DNA of 34,854 nt from Proteobacteria bacterium UBA2133 (GTDB lineage: Bacteria; Pseudomonadota; Gammaproteobacteria; Arenicellales; UBA868): positions 1-34,854 of the forward strand of contig DCXP01000086.1 in assembly GCA_002327725.1 (NCBI GenBank). Direction: 5' to 3'. The position numbers and the translations under genes were made by a program. Positions 7,474 through 15,655 of this stretch are shown here, in pieces (position 1 is the first letter of the stretch; the number at the start of each line of letters is the position of its first letter). The notes under the pieces were generated by a model. That model worked only from the letters and a program-made list of their open reading frames with translations, did no database searches and was not told where the DNA came from.

Positions 7474-8133
7474 TTAGTAACTGGGTGGGGTTATCACCCA
7501 AATAACGACGGTCACTTCGTCAGACGGATTGTCATACCAGTGCGGCTTGTCGTTCTCAAAAGCAAAGCTGTCTCCGGCTTCTAAAACAACCTCCCGGTCG
7601 TCTACCCACAAGCGAAGCTGGCCCGAAATGACGATCCCAGCTTGCTCGCCCTGATGTGAAAAGGGCTCCGAGCCACTGGTGGTCCCAGGGGGGAAGATAC
7701 ATCGCAACAGTTCAATCTTTCGGCGCAGGTTTGGCGATAAAAGTTCATCGGTAATACCGCTGTTGAACTTCAGATGGCGGCGCTGGTTCGCTCTGACCAC
7801 GATGTCCTGCAAACCATTATCACCCGCAGAGACCGGTGAAAAAAACCAGCTCACGGTTACACCTAACGCCTGGCTGATCGAGTAGAGCGCCTTTACAGAG
7901 GGGTTTGATATTCCGCGCTCGATCTGGCTCAGGTAACCTTGGGATAGTTCCGTAAGCTGGCCGAGTTCGGCGAGCGTAAGATCACGCGCTTTTCGCAGAT
8001 CCCGTATCTCGCCGCCAATGCGCTCATCGCCCTCAAGAAGATCAGCCACATTAACGCTCTGTTGACCCGCTTCAGCAAGTTCAGACCGGTTTGATGGCCT
8101 TACCGGTCTCGGCAGTTTCTTGGTTTGGTTCAT
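7474..8133 (-). CDS. XRE-family regulator with C-terminal cupin domain
   Basis: 219 residues. A helix-turn-helix at about residues 43-100 (IRDLRKARDLTLAELGQLTELSQGYLSQIERG, given in part, then SNPSVKALYSISQALGV) is followed by SWFFSP and a cupin at about 145-212 with SHQGEQAGIVISGQL, LEAGDSFAF and KPHWYDNPS. This PuuR-like architecture controls amine, amino-acid and osmolyte catabolic genes with a small effector bound by the cupin. It is the first gene of a same-strand group with the sulfotransferase-like and MttB-like genes. A frameshifted relative lies at 15175-15502, so this gene may now be the only working regulator of the island. No clear ribosome site is seen before the ATG. Confidence 0.88.
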   Translation of the reverse strand: MNQTKKLPRPVRPSNRSELAEAGQQSVNVADLLEGDERIGGEIRDLRKARDLTLAELGQLTELSQGYLSQIERGISNPSVKALYSISQALGVTVSWFFSPVSAGDNGLQDIVVRANQRRHLKFNSGITDELLSPNLRRKIELLRCIFPPGTTSGSEPFSHQGEQAGIVISGQLRLWVDDREVVLEAGDSFAFENDKPHWYDNPSDEVTVVIWVITPPSY

Positions 8134-8237
8134 ATTTCAAATTACCAGTGACGATCAGTAACGCCACAAAATTCGGATCGTTTCAGCATAACCTTCGGGC
8201 AATGATATTGAGAATACCCCGCTGCCTGCATTTTCTA

Positions 8238-9701
8238 TCAAGAATATTCCGCAACCGCTCTGGTAACCCTCTTTTCCTGATCTGGCGAAAGAAGCGTATC
8301 CGGACTTTCCTGAAGAATCTGACTATATGCCTGATTTGCTTTTTCCAGGAGGCTGGTACTTCCGCGCTCTTCCCAAGCACCCCTTGATTCCCAGCTCATG
8401 TATTCGGGCGTCCACAACTTACGGAAATTCTTGAAGGTCTCAGCATGCGTGAGAAAATTTCCCTGCGGGCCGACTTCCATAATGCTATCGATGGATAATG
8501 CTTTGACGGAGAATTCAAAGCCCTTGCGAACGTGCATGGCCCTTGAAAGGGTATCACTGTCCAGGATCAACTTCTCATAGGACAACGTCATAAGATCATC
8601 GAGCACGCCCATTGCCTGGGGCCAGATACCGCCTCCGATCAACCCGGACAACAGAGCGCTCATTCCGGTTTCCATGCCTGCCTGGTAATCGGTATCTTTT
8701 GCACTGTTAATTCCAGTCATGGTACGGATCGGAATGTCATAGAGCTCGATTGCCGTCTGGATACAGGGTCCGTGGATCATCATCGCATCAGGACTGCCGC
8801 CACCAAAACTGGCGTCCTGCATATATCCGGCGGTGGATGCAACAGAATAAACCACTGGGCAGCCGGGCCGAACGCACTGGGCCAGAACGATGCCTGAAAG
8901 GATTTCAGTATGCTGCAACAGTGCCGTTCCCAGGGGGTGAATTGGGCCAGTGATACCGGCCATGATGCAGGAGGTGATCAATAAAATCTGATTCCTCGAT
9001 GCATACTCTATGATGGTATCAATAGTATCTTCTGGCATAACCAACGGGGACAGTGCGGTGCAAACAGCCGCCAGATAATGGCCTTTGTCCCAAATACAAC
9101 TGTCGCCCGTTGCAGCCTCATAGAATCCCAAGGTCTGCCTTATCAGCGGCTCTTCCAAACAAAAACCAAGGATGGGCTTGTTGGTATGCCGCAACATCGA
9201 CTCCATCATGACGAGGTACTTTCTTTCGGGCGGCAACTTTCCAATATCAATAGGCAGACCTCCGTTAATACTGAAGATCTCTAACGTATGCATCAATTTG
9301 ATCAGATTTGCATAATCGGTTTCGTCCGCTTCCCTCCTGCCATTCTTGATGTCCTGGATGAATACCGGGCCAACGGCCGGTGACACCAATGGCTCGTGCT
9401 TTACGGTAACGGAAGTTTCATCACCAAACCCTTTCCAGGGGAACTCTTTCGGGCAACTCTCCAACGATTCTTCGACAAGTCCCCGGGGAATACGGGCCAA
9501 ATTACCCTCAACACCCGCACCATGCTTTCTTAGAAGATCTAAAGCCTCCTCTTTGAAGAACCGGACTCCTGCCTCCGAGAGGATTCTTAACGACGCCTCA
9601 TGAAATTCCATGCACTGATCAGAGCTCAACATTCTAAGCCGCAGTGGCTTGAGGAGCCGAGCTTCTGTCTCTGACTGGGCTCTTGCTTTACGGCGCCTCA
9701 T
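8238..9701 (-). CDS. MttB superfamily methyltransferase, non-pyrrolysine, coupled to the GRE operon
   Basis: 487 residues. Typical start for the family (MRRRKARAQSETEARLLKPL), then LRILSEAGVRFFKEEALDLLRKHG (in part), VSPAVGPVFIQDI, a barrel with NKPILGFCLEEP, GPIHPLGTALLQHTEI, ASFGGGSPDAMMIHG and MEVGPQGNFLTHAETFKNF near the C-terminus. No in-frame amber codon is used. It is clearly diverged from the MttB-like protein at 5080-6570, so the two probably have different substrates. Its ATG overlaps the activase stop codon as ATGA, so it is translated together with the radical enzyme genes. This arrangement argues that the methylated substrate or product is part of the GRE pathway. The corrinoid acceptor must be encoded elsewhere if it works like known members. 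Confidence 0.88.
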   Translation of the reverse strand: MRRRKARAQSETEARLLKPLRLRMLSSDQCMEFHEASLRILSEAGVRFFKEEALDLLRKHGAGVEGNLARIPRGLVEESLESCPKEFPWKGFGDETSVTVKHEPLVSPAVGPVFIQDIKNGRREADETDYANLIKLMHTLEIFSINGGLPIDIGKLPPERKYLVMMESMLRHTNKPILGFCLEEPLIRQTLGFYEAATGDSCIWDKGHYLAAVCTALSPLVMPEDTIDTIIEYASRNQILLITSCIMAGITGPIHPLGTALLQHTEILSGIVLAQCVRPGCPVVYSVASTAGYMQDASFGGGSPDAMMIHGPCIQTAIELYDIPIRTMTGINSAKDTDYQAGMETGMSALLSGLIGGGIWPQAMGVLDDLMTLSYEKLILDSDTLSRAMHVRKGFEFSVKALSIDSIMEVGPQGNFLTHAETFKNFRKLWTPEYMSWESRGAWEERGSTSLLEKANQAYSQILQESPDTLLSPDQEKRVTRAVAEYS

Positions 9702-10666
9702 TGCACTGCGCTTCTGAGGAGGCTGTTCTTCTCGACCAACGCCTTCAATTGGTTCATCCTGCTGCTGTCAGGCACTTGCAAATCCGGATTTGGATATTGT
9801 TTTCCAATATATTGATATTTCGTAATACCGAATTTGTGATAAGGCAGTAGTTGGTAGTCTTTTACTGTCTTGACCTGTTTGAGGAATTCCAGGATTTCCA
9901 ATATGTCGTCATCGGTATCATTAAAACCCGATATAACCGGTGTTCTTACGATAACGGGCTTATCTGGAAAATGGGTTGCAAGGTGAATCAGATTTTTCAG
10001 TATCAAGTCGTTCGAAAACCCAACGAACAATTTGTGCTTTGTGGGGTCCAGACTCTTGATATCGTAAAAGACCAAATCTGCGTTCCGGACTGTCTTGGAC
10101 AGGTTCTTCCAGGACCCATATCCGGCCGTTTCGACAGCAGTGTCAATTAGCCTTTCTTTGCAGCTCGATAAAAGACAACTAACGAAGTCCGCCTGCATGA
10201 TCGGTTCACCCCCGCTCACGGTGATGCCACCACCGGAGCGGAAGTGAAAACCACCGTCTTTCTCTACATCATCGACTACTTCCCGCACCATCATTTTGCG
10301 GCCGGCCATTTCCAGGGCGGTCACCGGACATGCGACAGCACAGGCGCCACAGTGATTACAGAGGGGCCAGTCGATTCGGGCCTTGCCTTTCCCGTTAGCT
10401 TTCAGCGCCCCTTCAGGGCAGGAATCTGTGCATAGCCCACAAACATCAAAGCCCAGACACAGCTCCTCTTTGAGCAACACTTGAGGGCTTTTCAAGCGGG
10501 ACTCTGGATTCGAGCACCAGACGCATGCCAGCGGGCACCCCTTCAAGAATACAATGTTCCTAATGCCGGGTCCGTCATGGAGGGAAAACCGTTGGATACT
10601 AAATACCCACCCGGACTTTTCCCAACGCTCCAAAGAGGCGTCTGATCTATCTTCCGGCTCGGCCAT
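9698..10666 (-). CDS. Glycyl radical enzyme activating enzyme (radical SAM)
   Basis: 322 residues. The radical-SAM cluster motif is CPLACVWC (Cys44, 48, 51; CX3CX2C) after the family signature SLHDGPGIRNIVFLKG. Two extra ferredoxin-type [4Fe-4S] sites follow: Cys70, 76, 79, 83 and Cys103, 106, 109, 113 (CNHCGACAVACP). GGGITVSGGEP is the SAM-binding turn. This layout is that of class activases for choline, glycerol, isethionate and hydroxyproline GREs rather than the short PflA. It would make the glycyl radical on the neighbouring enzyme at Gly804. The ATG at 10666 shares one base with the GRE stop codon (TGATG); a TTG two codons earlier in frame is less likely. Confidence 0.95.
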   Translation of the reverse strand: MAEPEDRSDASLERWEKSGWVFSIQRFSLHDGPGIRNIVFLKGCPLACVWCSNPESRLKSPQVLLKEELCLGFDVCGLCTDSCPEGALKANGKGKARIDWPLCNHCGACAVACPVTALEMAGRKMMVREVVDDVEKDGGFHFRSGGGITVSGGEPIMQADFVSCLLSSCKERLIDTAVETAGYGSWKNLSKTVRNADLVFYDIKSLDPTKHKLFVGFSNDLILKNLIHLATHFPDKPVIVRTPVISGFNDTDDDILEILEFLKQVKTVKDYQLLPYHKFGITKYQYIGKQYPNPDLQVPDSSRMNQLKALVEKNSLLRSAVQ

Positions 10667-13158
10667 CAACAAGATGCGCCATGTTCCATTCGATTAATAA
10701 TCTCATTTTGAAGATCGAGCGAAAGATCCACGAAATAGGAACTGTATCCCGCAACCCGAACCAGCAAATTCCGGTATTTTTCAGGATTCTTCTGTGCCGC
10801 AACCAAGGTGTCCCGGTTAATAATATTGAACTGGAGGTGCCAGATCTTGAGGTCACACCAGGACCTGATGAGAGCTGAAAGCGCCTTGGTCCCCTCCTCT
10901 CCGGCCACAATCTGGGGAGTCAATTTCATGTTTAAAACACCTTCTCCACCTTCAGCATAGGATGTTTCTTTTTGATGGGCGATTGACAACAGAGATGCCG
11001 TGGGCCCCAATCTGTCGCAACCCTGCGAAGGCGACATGCCTTCAGAAAGCGGTTGATGCGCTTTGCGGCCGTTGGGAAGCGCGCCGACAATTCTGCCGAG
11101 CGGCACATGGGATGTCACCGGCACATAGCGGACATCCAGTTTGCCGCCGGAAAGATTGGTGTATTCATGCGACAGAGACCGGAAGAAAGCCTCTAATTCG
11201 CTGCCGATGTTATCAACGTACGGATCGTTGTTCCCGAACTTGGGAGCCTGGATACATCTCTGCTCAGTCAACTGGTCAGAAAAATCCGAATCAAGCGCAT
11301 CGAGTATCCTTTCCATGCTGATGGATTTTTCATCGAACACAAGCTTTTTCAGTGCTGCAAGCGAATCGATTGCAGTACCAATCCCGATGGGGTCCCAAAA
11401 CCCGGGGGCGATTCCACCTTCAACCTGACCTTGCTGCATGTCCACTGCCTGTTCCATACAAAGGTCATGAAGACACGATTGCAACGGCGATGCAAAAAAG
11501 GAAGGTCGAAGGGAAGCGTGGATTCGATCCTGAATGAAGCAATGCCTGACCAGGAACCTGACCTGCTCCTTAAACGCATTCATCATGTCTTCAAACGTGG
11601 CAAATGATTTTGGATCGCCGGTGTCGAGGCCGAATTGTTCATCCCCGATCTTCTTGATTCGCCCTCTGTGAAGTGCCATTTCCATCGCCGAACCGAGATT
11701 GATATACATATTGCCCGTCATATAAAAATCCCTGTTTACCAGACGAACCTCGGTGCAACTTGAAACACAATAATCCCTTACTTCTTCAATACTCGCCCCT
11801 TTTGCCAGAAGGAAGGGGATTACTGCTTCATCATTGAGTAATTTTGGAAAGCCGGTTCCCTCTTTGATCAACTCGCATACCCCAGCCAACAGGCGATCCG
11901 GTGTTTGCGTGTGAATTCGCACGGCCAGATCCGGGTAATCAAGCGGAAACTCGATTTTCGATTGCAAAACGAGATAGGTTAATTCGTTGGTCGCATCCCG
12001 CCCCCACCGATCCTGTCCTCCAATCGTGGTGGCTTCGAAGTGTGGAACCCCCTCATTGTGAAATATGGCTCCCGATTGTTGTAAGGTCACATTCTGCGCC
12101 AGATTCACCCACAGATGCTCCAGATATTCCAGGACATCATCATCATCAATAGTTCCCTTCTCAATGTCGGATTGGTAATAAGGGTACAGGTATTGATCGA
12201 TGCGCCCGTTGCCGATGGTTCCACCATGCATGTGCTCGAACCTGAAACCAACCTGGGTGAACCACTGCGATTGAATTGCTTCATAAAATGTTTCAGCAGG
12301 CTGGCCTGGAACCTTTTCGCAAACATTCGCGATCGCCAGCAGTTCCTCGGCCCTTTTACTGCAGGATTCATTTTTCGCCATTTCACGGGCCAGATCGGAA
12401 TGCCTTTTTGCATAGTGAACGATTGCACGACACACAATCACCACTGATTTAAGAAAAGCCAGCTTCTCGAAGTTGTTTTCGGCGTCCAAAGGGTCCAGCC
12501 TATCTATCCTTTCCTGGGCTTCACTTTCTATCCCAATAAACCCTCGTTTCAGTACTTTTTCGTAATCCGGCACCCACTGCTGGGAACTTCTGTCCGTTGT
12601 TGAATCAATTACCGCATAACTCGGGCAATATGGATCGTCTTCCCTGTAGAGAACCTTGCGGGTATCTTCCGGCAAAAGATCGTAATTTATCTCGAAGATT
12701 GTTCTTCCCTTCCAATAGGGCAGGATCGTTTCCTTGACAACCTCGATATCTTCATCGGTAATCGAGAAACGCCCTTCTTTACGCGTCGGGAAAGTGTCGA
12801 TACCCTTTTCCAGCCATGCTCCTCTCAGCTCTGGATACAAGATGCCATATCGTCCTGGAGGTCCACAGCGCCCAACGATCAATTCTTCATCCTGGATATG
12901 TATGTCGATATTGTGAAAAACATTCTCGAGTGCGAGTGCCCACCGCAATGCAACGGGTTTTCCCTCGGTTTCCCTGAAGGATTCCGTCATAAGCCGTGCT
13001 CTTTCAACCGTTATTCTCGGCTTTTCCTTGCGCATCCCTTTTAACATCCGATTAATTCGTCCCCGTTTTAATCGAGCCTCCTCGGTGGTCAGGAAATCAT
13101 CTTCAGATTTTGCAATTCGCGATTCTTGAGCGGAAAGATTTGTTATTTCAGGTTTCAT
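10666..13158 (-). CDS. Glycyl radical enzyme of the eliminase (dehydratase/lyase) type, substrate unknown
   Basis: 830 residues, full length for the PFL-like family. The radical loop RVAGYSSYF puts the glycyl radical at Gly804; DYCVSSCTE gives the thiyl cysteine Cys468 and the general base Glu470 (Cys-X-Glu as in diol dehydratase, choline lyase and isethionate lyase, but with the rarer form S-C-T-E). Arg190 and Gln194 (TTDRSSQQWVPDY) and Arg677 (DVRYVPVTSHVPLG) fall where, from memory, isethionate sulfite-lyase IslA has Arg189, Gln193 and Arg678 to hold the sulfonate; choline lyase has an acidic residue there instead. The segment EGGIAPGFWDPIGIGTA replaces the usual GGAxYN-type stretch. AGAGGGG precedes the ATG. 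Cytoplasmic and oxygen-sensitive. An anionic, perhaps sulfonated or carboxylated, substrate is inference. Confidence 0.93.
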   Translation of the reverse strand: MKPEITNLSAQESRIAKSEDDFLTTEEARLKRGRINRMLKGMRKEKPRITVERARLMTESFRETEGKPVALRWALALENVFHNIDIHIQDEELIVGRCGPPGRYGILYPELRGAWLEKGIDTFPTRKEGRFSITDEDIEVVKETILPYWKGRTIFEINYDLLPEDTRKVLYREDDPYCPSYAVIDSTTDRSSQQWVPDYEKVLKRGFIGIESEAQERIDRLDPLDAENNFEKLAFLKSVVIVCRAIVHYAKRHSDLAREMAKNESCSKRAEELLAIANVCEKVPGQPAETFYEAIQSQWFTQVGFRFEHMHGGTIGNGRIDQYLYPYYQSDIEKGTIDDDDVLEYLEHLWVNLAQNVTLQQSGAIFHNEGVPHFEATTIGGQDRWGRDATNELTYLVLQSKIEFPLDYPDLAVRIHTQTPDRLLAGVCELIKEGTGFPKLLNDEAVIPFLLAKGASIEEVRDYCVSSCTEVRLVNRDFYMTGNMYINLGSAMEMALHRGRIKKIGDEQFGLDTGDPKSFATFEDMMNAFKEQVRFLVRHCFIQDRIHASLRPSFFASPLQSCLHDLCMEQAVDMQQGQVEGGIAPGFWDPIGIGTAIDSLAALKKLVFDEKSISMERILDALDSDFSDQLTEQRCIQAPKFGNNDPYVDNIGSELEAFFRSLSHEYTNLSGGKLDVRYVPVTSHVPLGRIVGALPNGRKAHQPLSEGMSPSQGCDRLGPTASLLSIAHQKETSYAEGGEGVLNMKLTPQIVAGEEGTKALSALIRSWCDLKIWHLQFNIINRDTLVAAQKNPEKYRNLLVRVAGYSSYFVDLSLDLQNEIINRMEHGASC

Positions 13159-13336
13159 TTACTTGACCCCTCTGAGTTTGGTAGCCGGGCCGGCGATTCC
13201 AGTCAACACAGGCAGCAGCCAACCCGGGCCGGTGTGTCCAGCGCCATGATTTTCACTATTCCCTAGGCTTGAAGTTCGCGCCTCGAGAGCCTTCGGTAAA
13301 TCTGTTTCAGTCATAATCAGTGCCAGCGTTTGCCAC

Positions 13337-14848
13337 TCAGTTACCGGCAAATGCCTCGGCGTCCGCATACGGGAACCACCAAAAATCCTGGGGTTCGCAT
13401 GCCGGGTCGATCATGACCGTTTTGGTTTGACGGAAAGTATCGATTCCCTCCGACCCAAGCTGACGCCCCATGCCGCTCAGCTTGGTTCCGCCGAACGGAC
13501 AGGCGTCATTATCGAGCAGTGGTGCATTGACCCATACCATCCCGGCATCGATTTCCTCGGCGCCGCGGATCGCTTCGTTCAGATCCCGGGTGTACAAATT
13601 TGCACCGAGGCCGAACTTCGATCGATTGGCGAGTTCTATCGCTTCGTCAAAACTGCTGACCCGACAGATTGGTGCAGCAGGACCGAAAGTCTCCTGGTTG
13701 AAGATATCCATGCCCGTATTGCAATCCACGAGGATGGTCGGCTCCACAAACCACCCGGCATTGAACTCCGGCGGTCTTCCGCCGCCCATTGATACCTTTG
13801 CTCCCTGGGAAATTGCATTGCTGATCGTTGCTTCGTAGCGATCACGTTCCCTGGACGAAACCATTGGGCCCATGTCGACCTTATCGAGCCCGTTACCCAC
13901 ACGAATTTTCTTGACCTCGTCAGCAAGCTTTTCGACAAACTCGTCGTGAATCGCTTCATGAACGAAGAATCGTTCCGCAGATACACAGATCTGCCCGCAA
14001 TTCATGTATGCCGAAAATGCGGCAGCACGGGCGGTCAGCTCAATCGGAGCGGACGGCATAATAATGAATGGATCATTGCCCGATGTTTCAATCAATGAAG
14101 GTTTCATCATGCGCCCACAGGTTTCAGCAACCGCTTGCCCAACGGGGACGCTTCCCGTAAATGCAACCACGTGAGTGCCTTCGTGCTCAACAATGCCGCG
14201 ACCGGCAGTGGGCCCACCGCTAATCACCTGGAAAAGACCCTTCGGCAGCGCATCGAATGCCTCGGCGAATAACATCGTACAAAGCGTCGTGTATTCGGAT
14301 GGCTTGATAATGACGGAGTTGCCCGCCGCCAACGCCGCTCCGGCTTCCCAGGCAAGCAGCACAAACGGATAGTTGAACGGCAAGATCAGCGCCGCAACAC
14401 CATAGGGTTGTTTGATCGTATAATGAAACTGACCTTCCGTAGCGTTCCCCATCACATGCCCACTTTCGCTACGCGCGACTTCAGCACTGTAGCGAAGTGA
14501 GTGTGCCGACCAGTCAACTTCGTCAACCGACTCCTTGTATGTCTTTCCCATTTCGCGTGTAAGCGCCTCGGCAAATGCCGCCTTTTGCGCCGTCATCTTG
14601 TCCGCGACCTGATGCAGGATATGGGTGCGCTCAAGGGCAGCCAATTTGGCCCATTTCTTTTGCGCACTGGCCGAACGTTCGACAACTTCGTCGATTTCTG
14701 TCAACGTCGTATCGGCTATCTCGCCAATCTTTTCTTCAGTCGCCGGGTTGATCACGTCAAACCTGTCGGACGATGTGCTTGAACGATAGTTATCGCCGAC
14801 GAACACTTTACCGCTCAGATCGTCAAATTTTCTCAGTACATCAGACAT
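13337..14848 (-). CDS. NAD(P)-dependent aldehyde dehydrogenase
   Basis: 503 residues, full length. Catalytic Cys288 is in NCGQICVS, the general base Glu254 in LIETSGNDP (SG replaces the common GG), oxyanion Asn159 in PFNYPF and the nucleotide turn is FTGSVPVG at 230-237. It is a hydrolytic, not CoA-acylating, ALDH and would oxidise an aldehyde to an acid. The C-terminus ends with the unusual aromatic tail PQDFWWFPYADAEAF. GGAG lies six bases before the ATG. It is the first gene of the island strand that continues 178 bp later into the GRE operon, so it may take the aldehyde formed by the GRE (acetaldehyde in isethionate cleavage) or sulfoacetaldehyde from the TPP decarboxylase next door. The exact aldehyde cannot be told. 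Confidence 0.9.
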   Translation of the reverse strand: MSDVLRKFDDLSGKVFVGDNYRSSTSSDRFDVINPATEEKIGEIADTTLTEIDEVVERSASAQKKWAKLAALERTHILHQVADKMTAQKAAFAEALTREMGKTYKESVDEVDWSAHSLRYSAEVARSESGHVMGNATEGQFHYTIKQPYGVAALILPFNYPFVLLAWEAGAALAAGNSVIIKPSEYTTLCTMLFAEAFDALPKGLFQVISGGPTAGRGIVEHEGTHVVAFTGSVPVGQAVAETCGRMMKPSLIETSGNDPFIIMPSAPIELTARAAAFSAYMNCGQICVSAERFFVHEAIHDEFVEKLADEVKKIRVGNGLDKVDMGPMVSSRERDRYEATISNAISQGAKVSMGGGRPPEFNAGWFVEPTILVDCNTGMDIFNQETFGPAAPICRVSSFDEAIELANRSKFGLGANLYTRDLNEAIRGAEEIDAGMVWVNAPLLDNDACPFGGTKLSGMGRQLGSEGIDTFRQTKTVMIDPACEPQDFWWFPYADAEAFAGN

Positions 14849-14874
14849 GGTTATCTCCGCTCAATCTTATGATT

Positions 14875-15000
14875 TCACTCGTGAATTTGCCGGATCGAAG
14901 AATGGTGCGAACTGCACGGTGATGAGGGATCGCCCGCAACCTCGACCCCGAAGGACCCGCTGTCGATGATCAGCACCTCAACATGGCCGGGAATCGACAT
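14875..15000 (-). pseudogene. Possible remnant of a dinucleotide-binding (Rossmann) protein start
   Basis: A 41-codon frame reads MSIPGHVEVLIIDSGSFGVEV before losing sense. The VLIIDSGSFG stretch looks like a worn beta-alpha-beta FAD/NAD turn of an oxidoreductase. There is no good ribosome site and it stops just upstream of the ALDH gene. It may simply be chance; it is recorded because the gap is otherwise only regulatory sequence. Confidence 0.2.
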
Positions 15001-15026
15001 TGCGGGGCTCCAGGTTAGGACTAAAA

Positions 15027-15082
15027 TCACAATTATCAATATTGTGAAGAATTATACATAAAAATTCACAATTATGAATATA
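15027..15082. promoter_or_regulatory. Repeated operator-like sites between the ALDH gene and the XRE-cupin pseudogene
   Basis: TCACAATTAT(C/G)AATAT occurs at 15027-15042 and again at 15066-15081, one mismatch, same orientation, 39 bp apart. The first copy is also the left arm of a perfect dyad (TCACAAT-N7-ATTGTGA, 15027-15047); the second forms a near-dyad TTCACAATTATGAA. The region is AT-rich and lies 180-235 bp before the ALDH start, between divergent genes, where an XRE-cupin regulator would be expected to bind. Confidence 0.55.
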
Positions 15083-15174
15083 CGGTTCCGTTTATCTACT
15101 CAAGGATCAGGCTTAGTGAATCTGGGCCCTTTGCGGCTGGGTAGTTATCCATTGATGCAGAACCATGATTAGTT

Positions 15175-15502
15175 ATGAGTCAGGCACCAAAACTCCCAAT
15201 GCCGGTCAGGCCATCAACCAGTATGGATTTGTCGCAACGGATAAACAAAGCGTTAATGTGGCTAATCGCCTCGCGGCAATGAACGGATTGCTGAAGAGAT
15301 GCAGGATCTGCGAAAGACGCGTGATTTCACGCTCACCAAGCTCAGTCAACTTACCGCGCTATCTCAAGGTTACTTGAGCCAGATCGCGCTGGAATATCAA
15401 ATCCCTCGATTAAAGACGCTTCATTCGATCAGACGGACACTGGGTGTCACCATAAGCTGGTTTTTCTCACCGGCCTCGACGGGTGACGCGGAAATGTTGT
15501 GA
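15175..15502 (+). pseudogene. Frameshifted XRE-cupin regulator, relative of the gene at 7474-8133
   Basis: Starting at ATG 15175 the DNA reads MSQAPKLPMPVRPSTS, aligning with MNQTKKLPRPVRPSNR of the intact regulator. The match then moves to another frame for KQSVNVANRLA (about 15241-15275), and to a third for MQDLRKTRDFTLTKLSQLTA and SQGYLSQI. Around 15393 the expected ERGISNPSIK is only readable after further single-base shifts, and the frame returns for LHSIRRTLGVTISWFFSP. It stops at 15502 before any cupin domain. All three frames are used, so at least three indels plus loss of the C-terminal half have happened. It faces away from the ALDH-GRE operon, as a local regulator would. Confidence 0.8.
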
Positions 15503-15655
15503 GCCATCCAGAGTCATAAGGCTATGTTAATGCGCGTGTGTGCCCCGATAACAGGAGTGGGGGCCGGTCAATACGGCAGATAAAACTGCGTGAAGACTGC
15601 GTGAAATAAAGACTCTTCGGTATCTCTCCGAAAACCTTTAGCAACGAGGGTTAAA

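Noticed and set aside
10666..13158. Choline trimethylamine-lyase (CutC) as the identity of the GRE
   Set aside because: The Cys motif is SCTE, there is no microcompartment gene, the ALDH is not CoA-acylating, and the residues that would meet the choline cation look basic or neutral here.
13159..13368. 69-codon frame between the ALDH gene and the GRE gene
   Set aside because: It overlaps the end of the ALDH gene, has no ribosome site at either possible start and reads like spacer (low-complexity, no family look). Treated as a 178-bp spacer.
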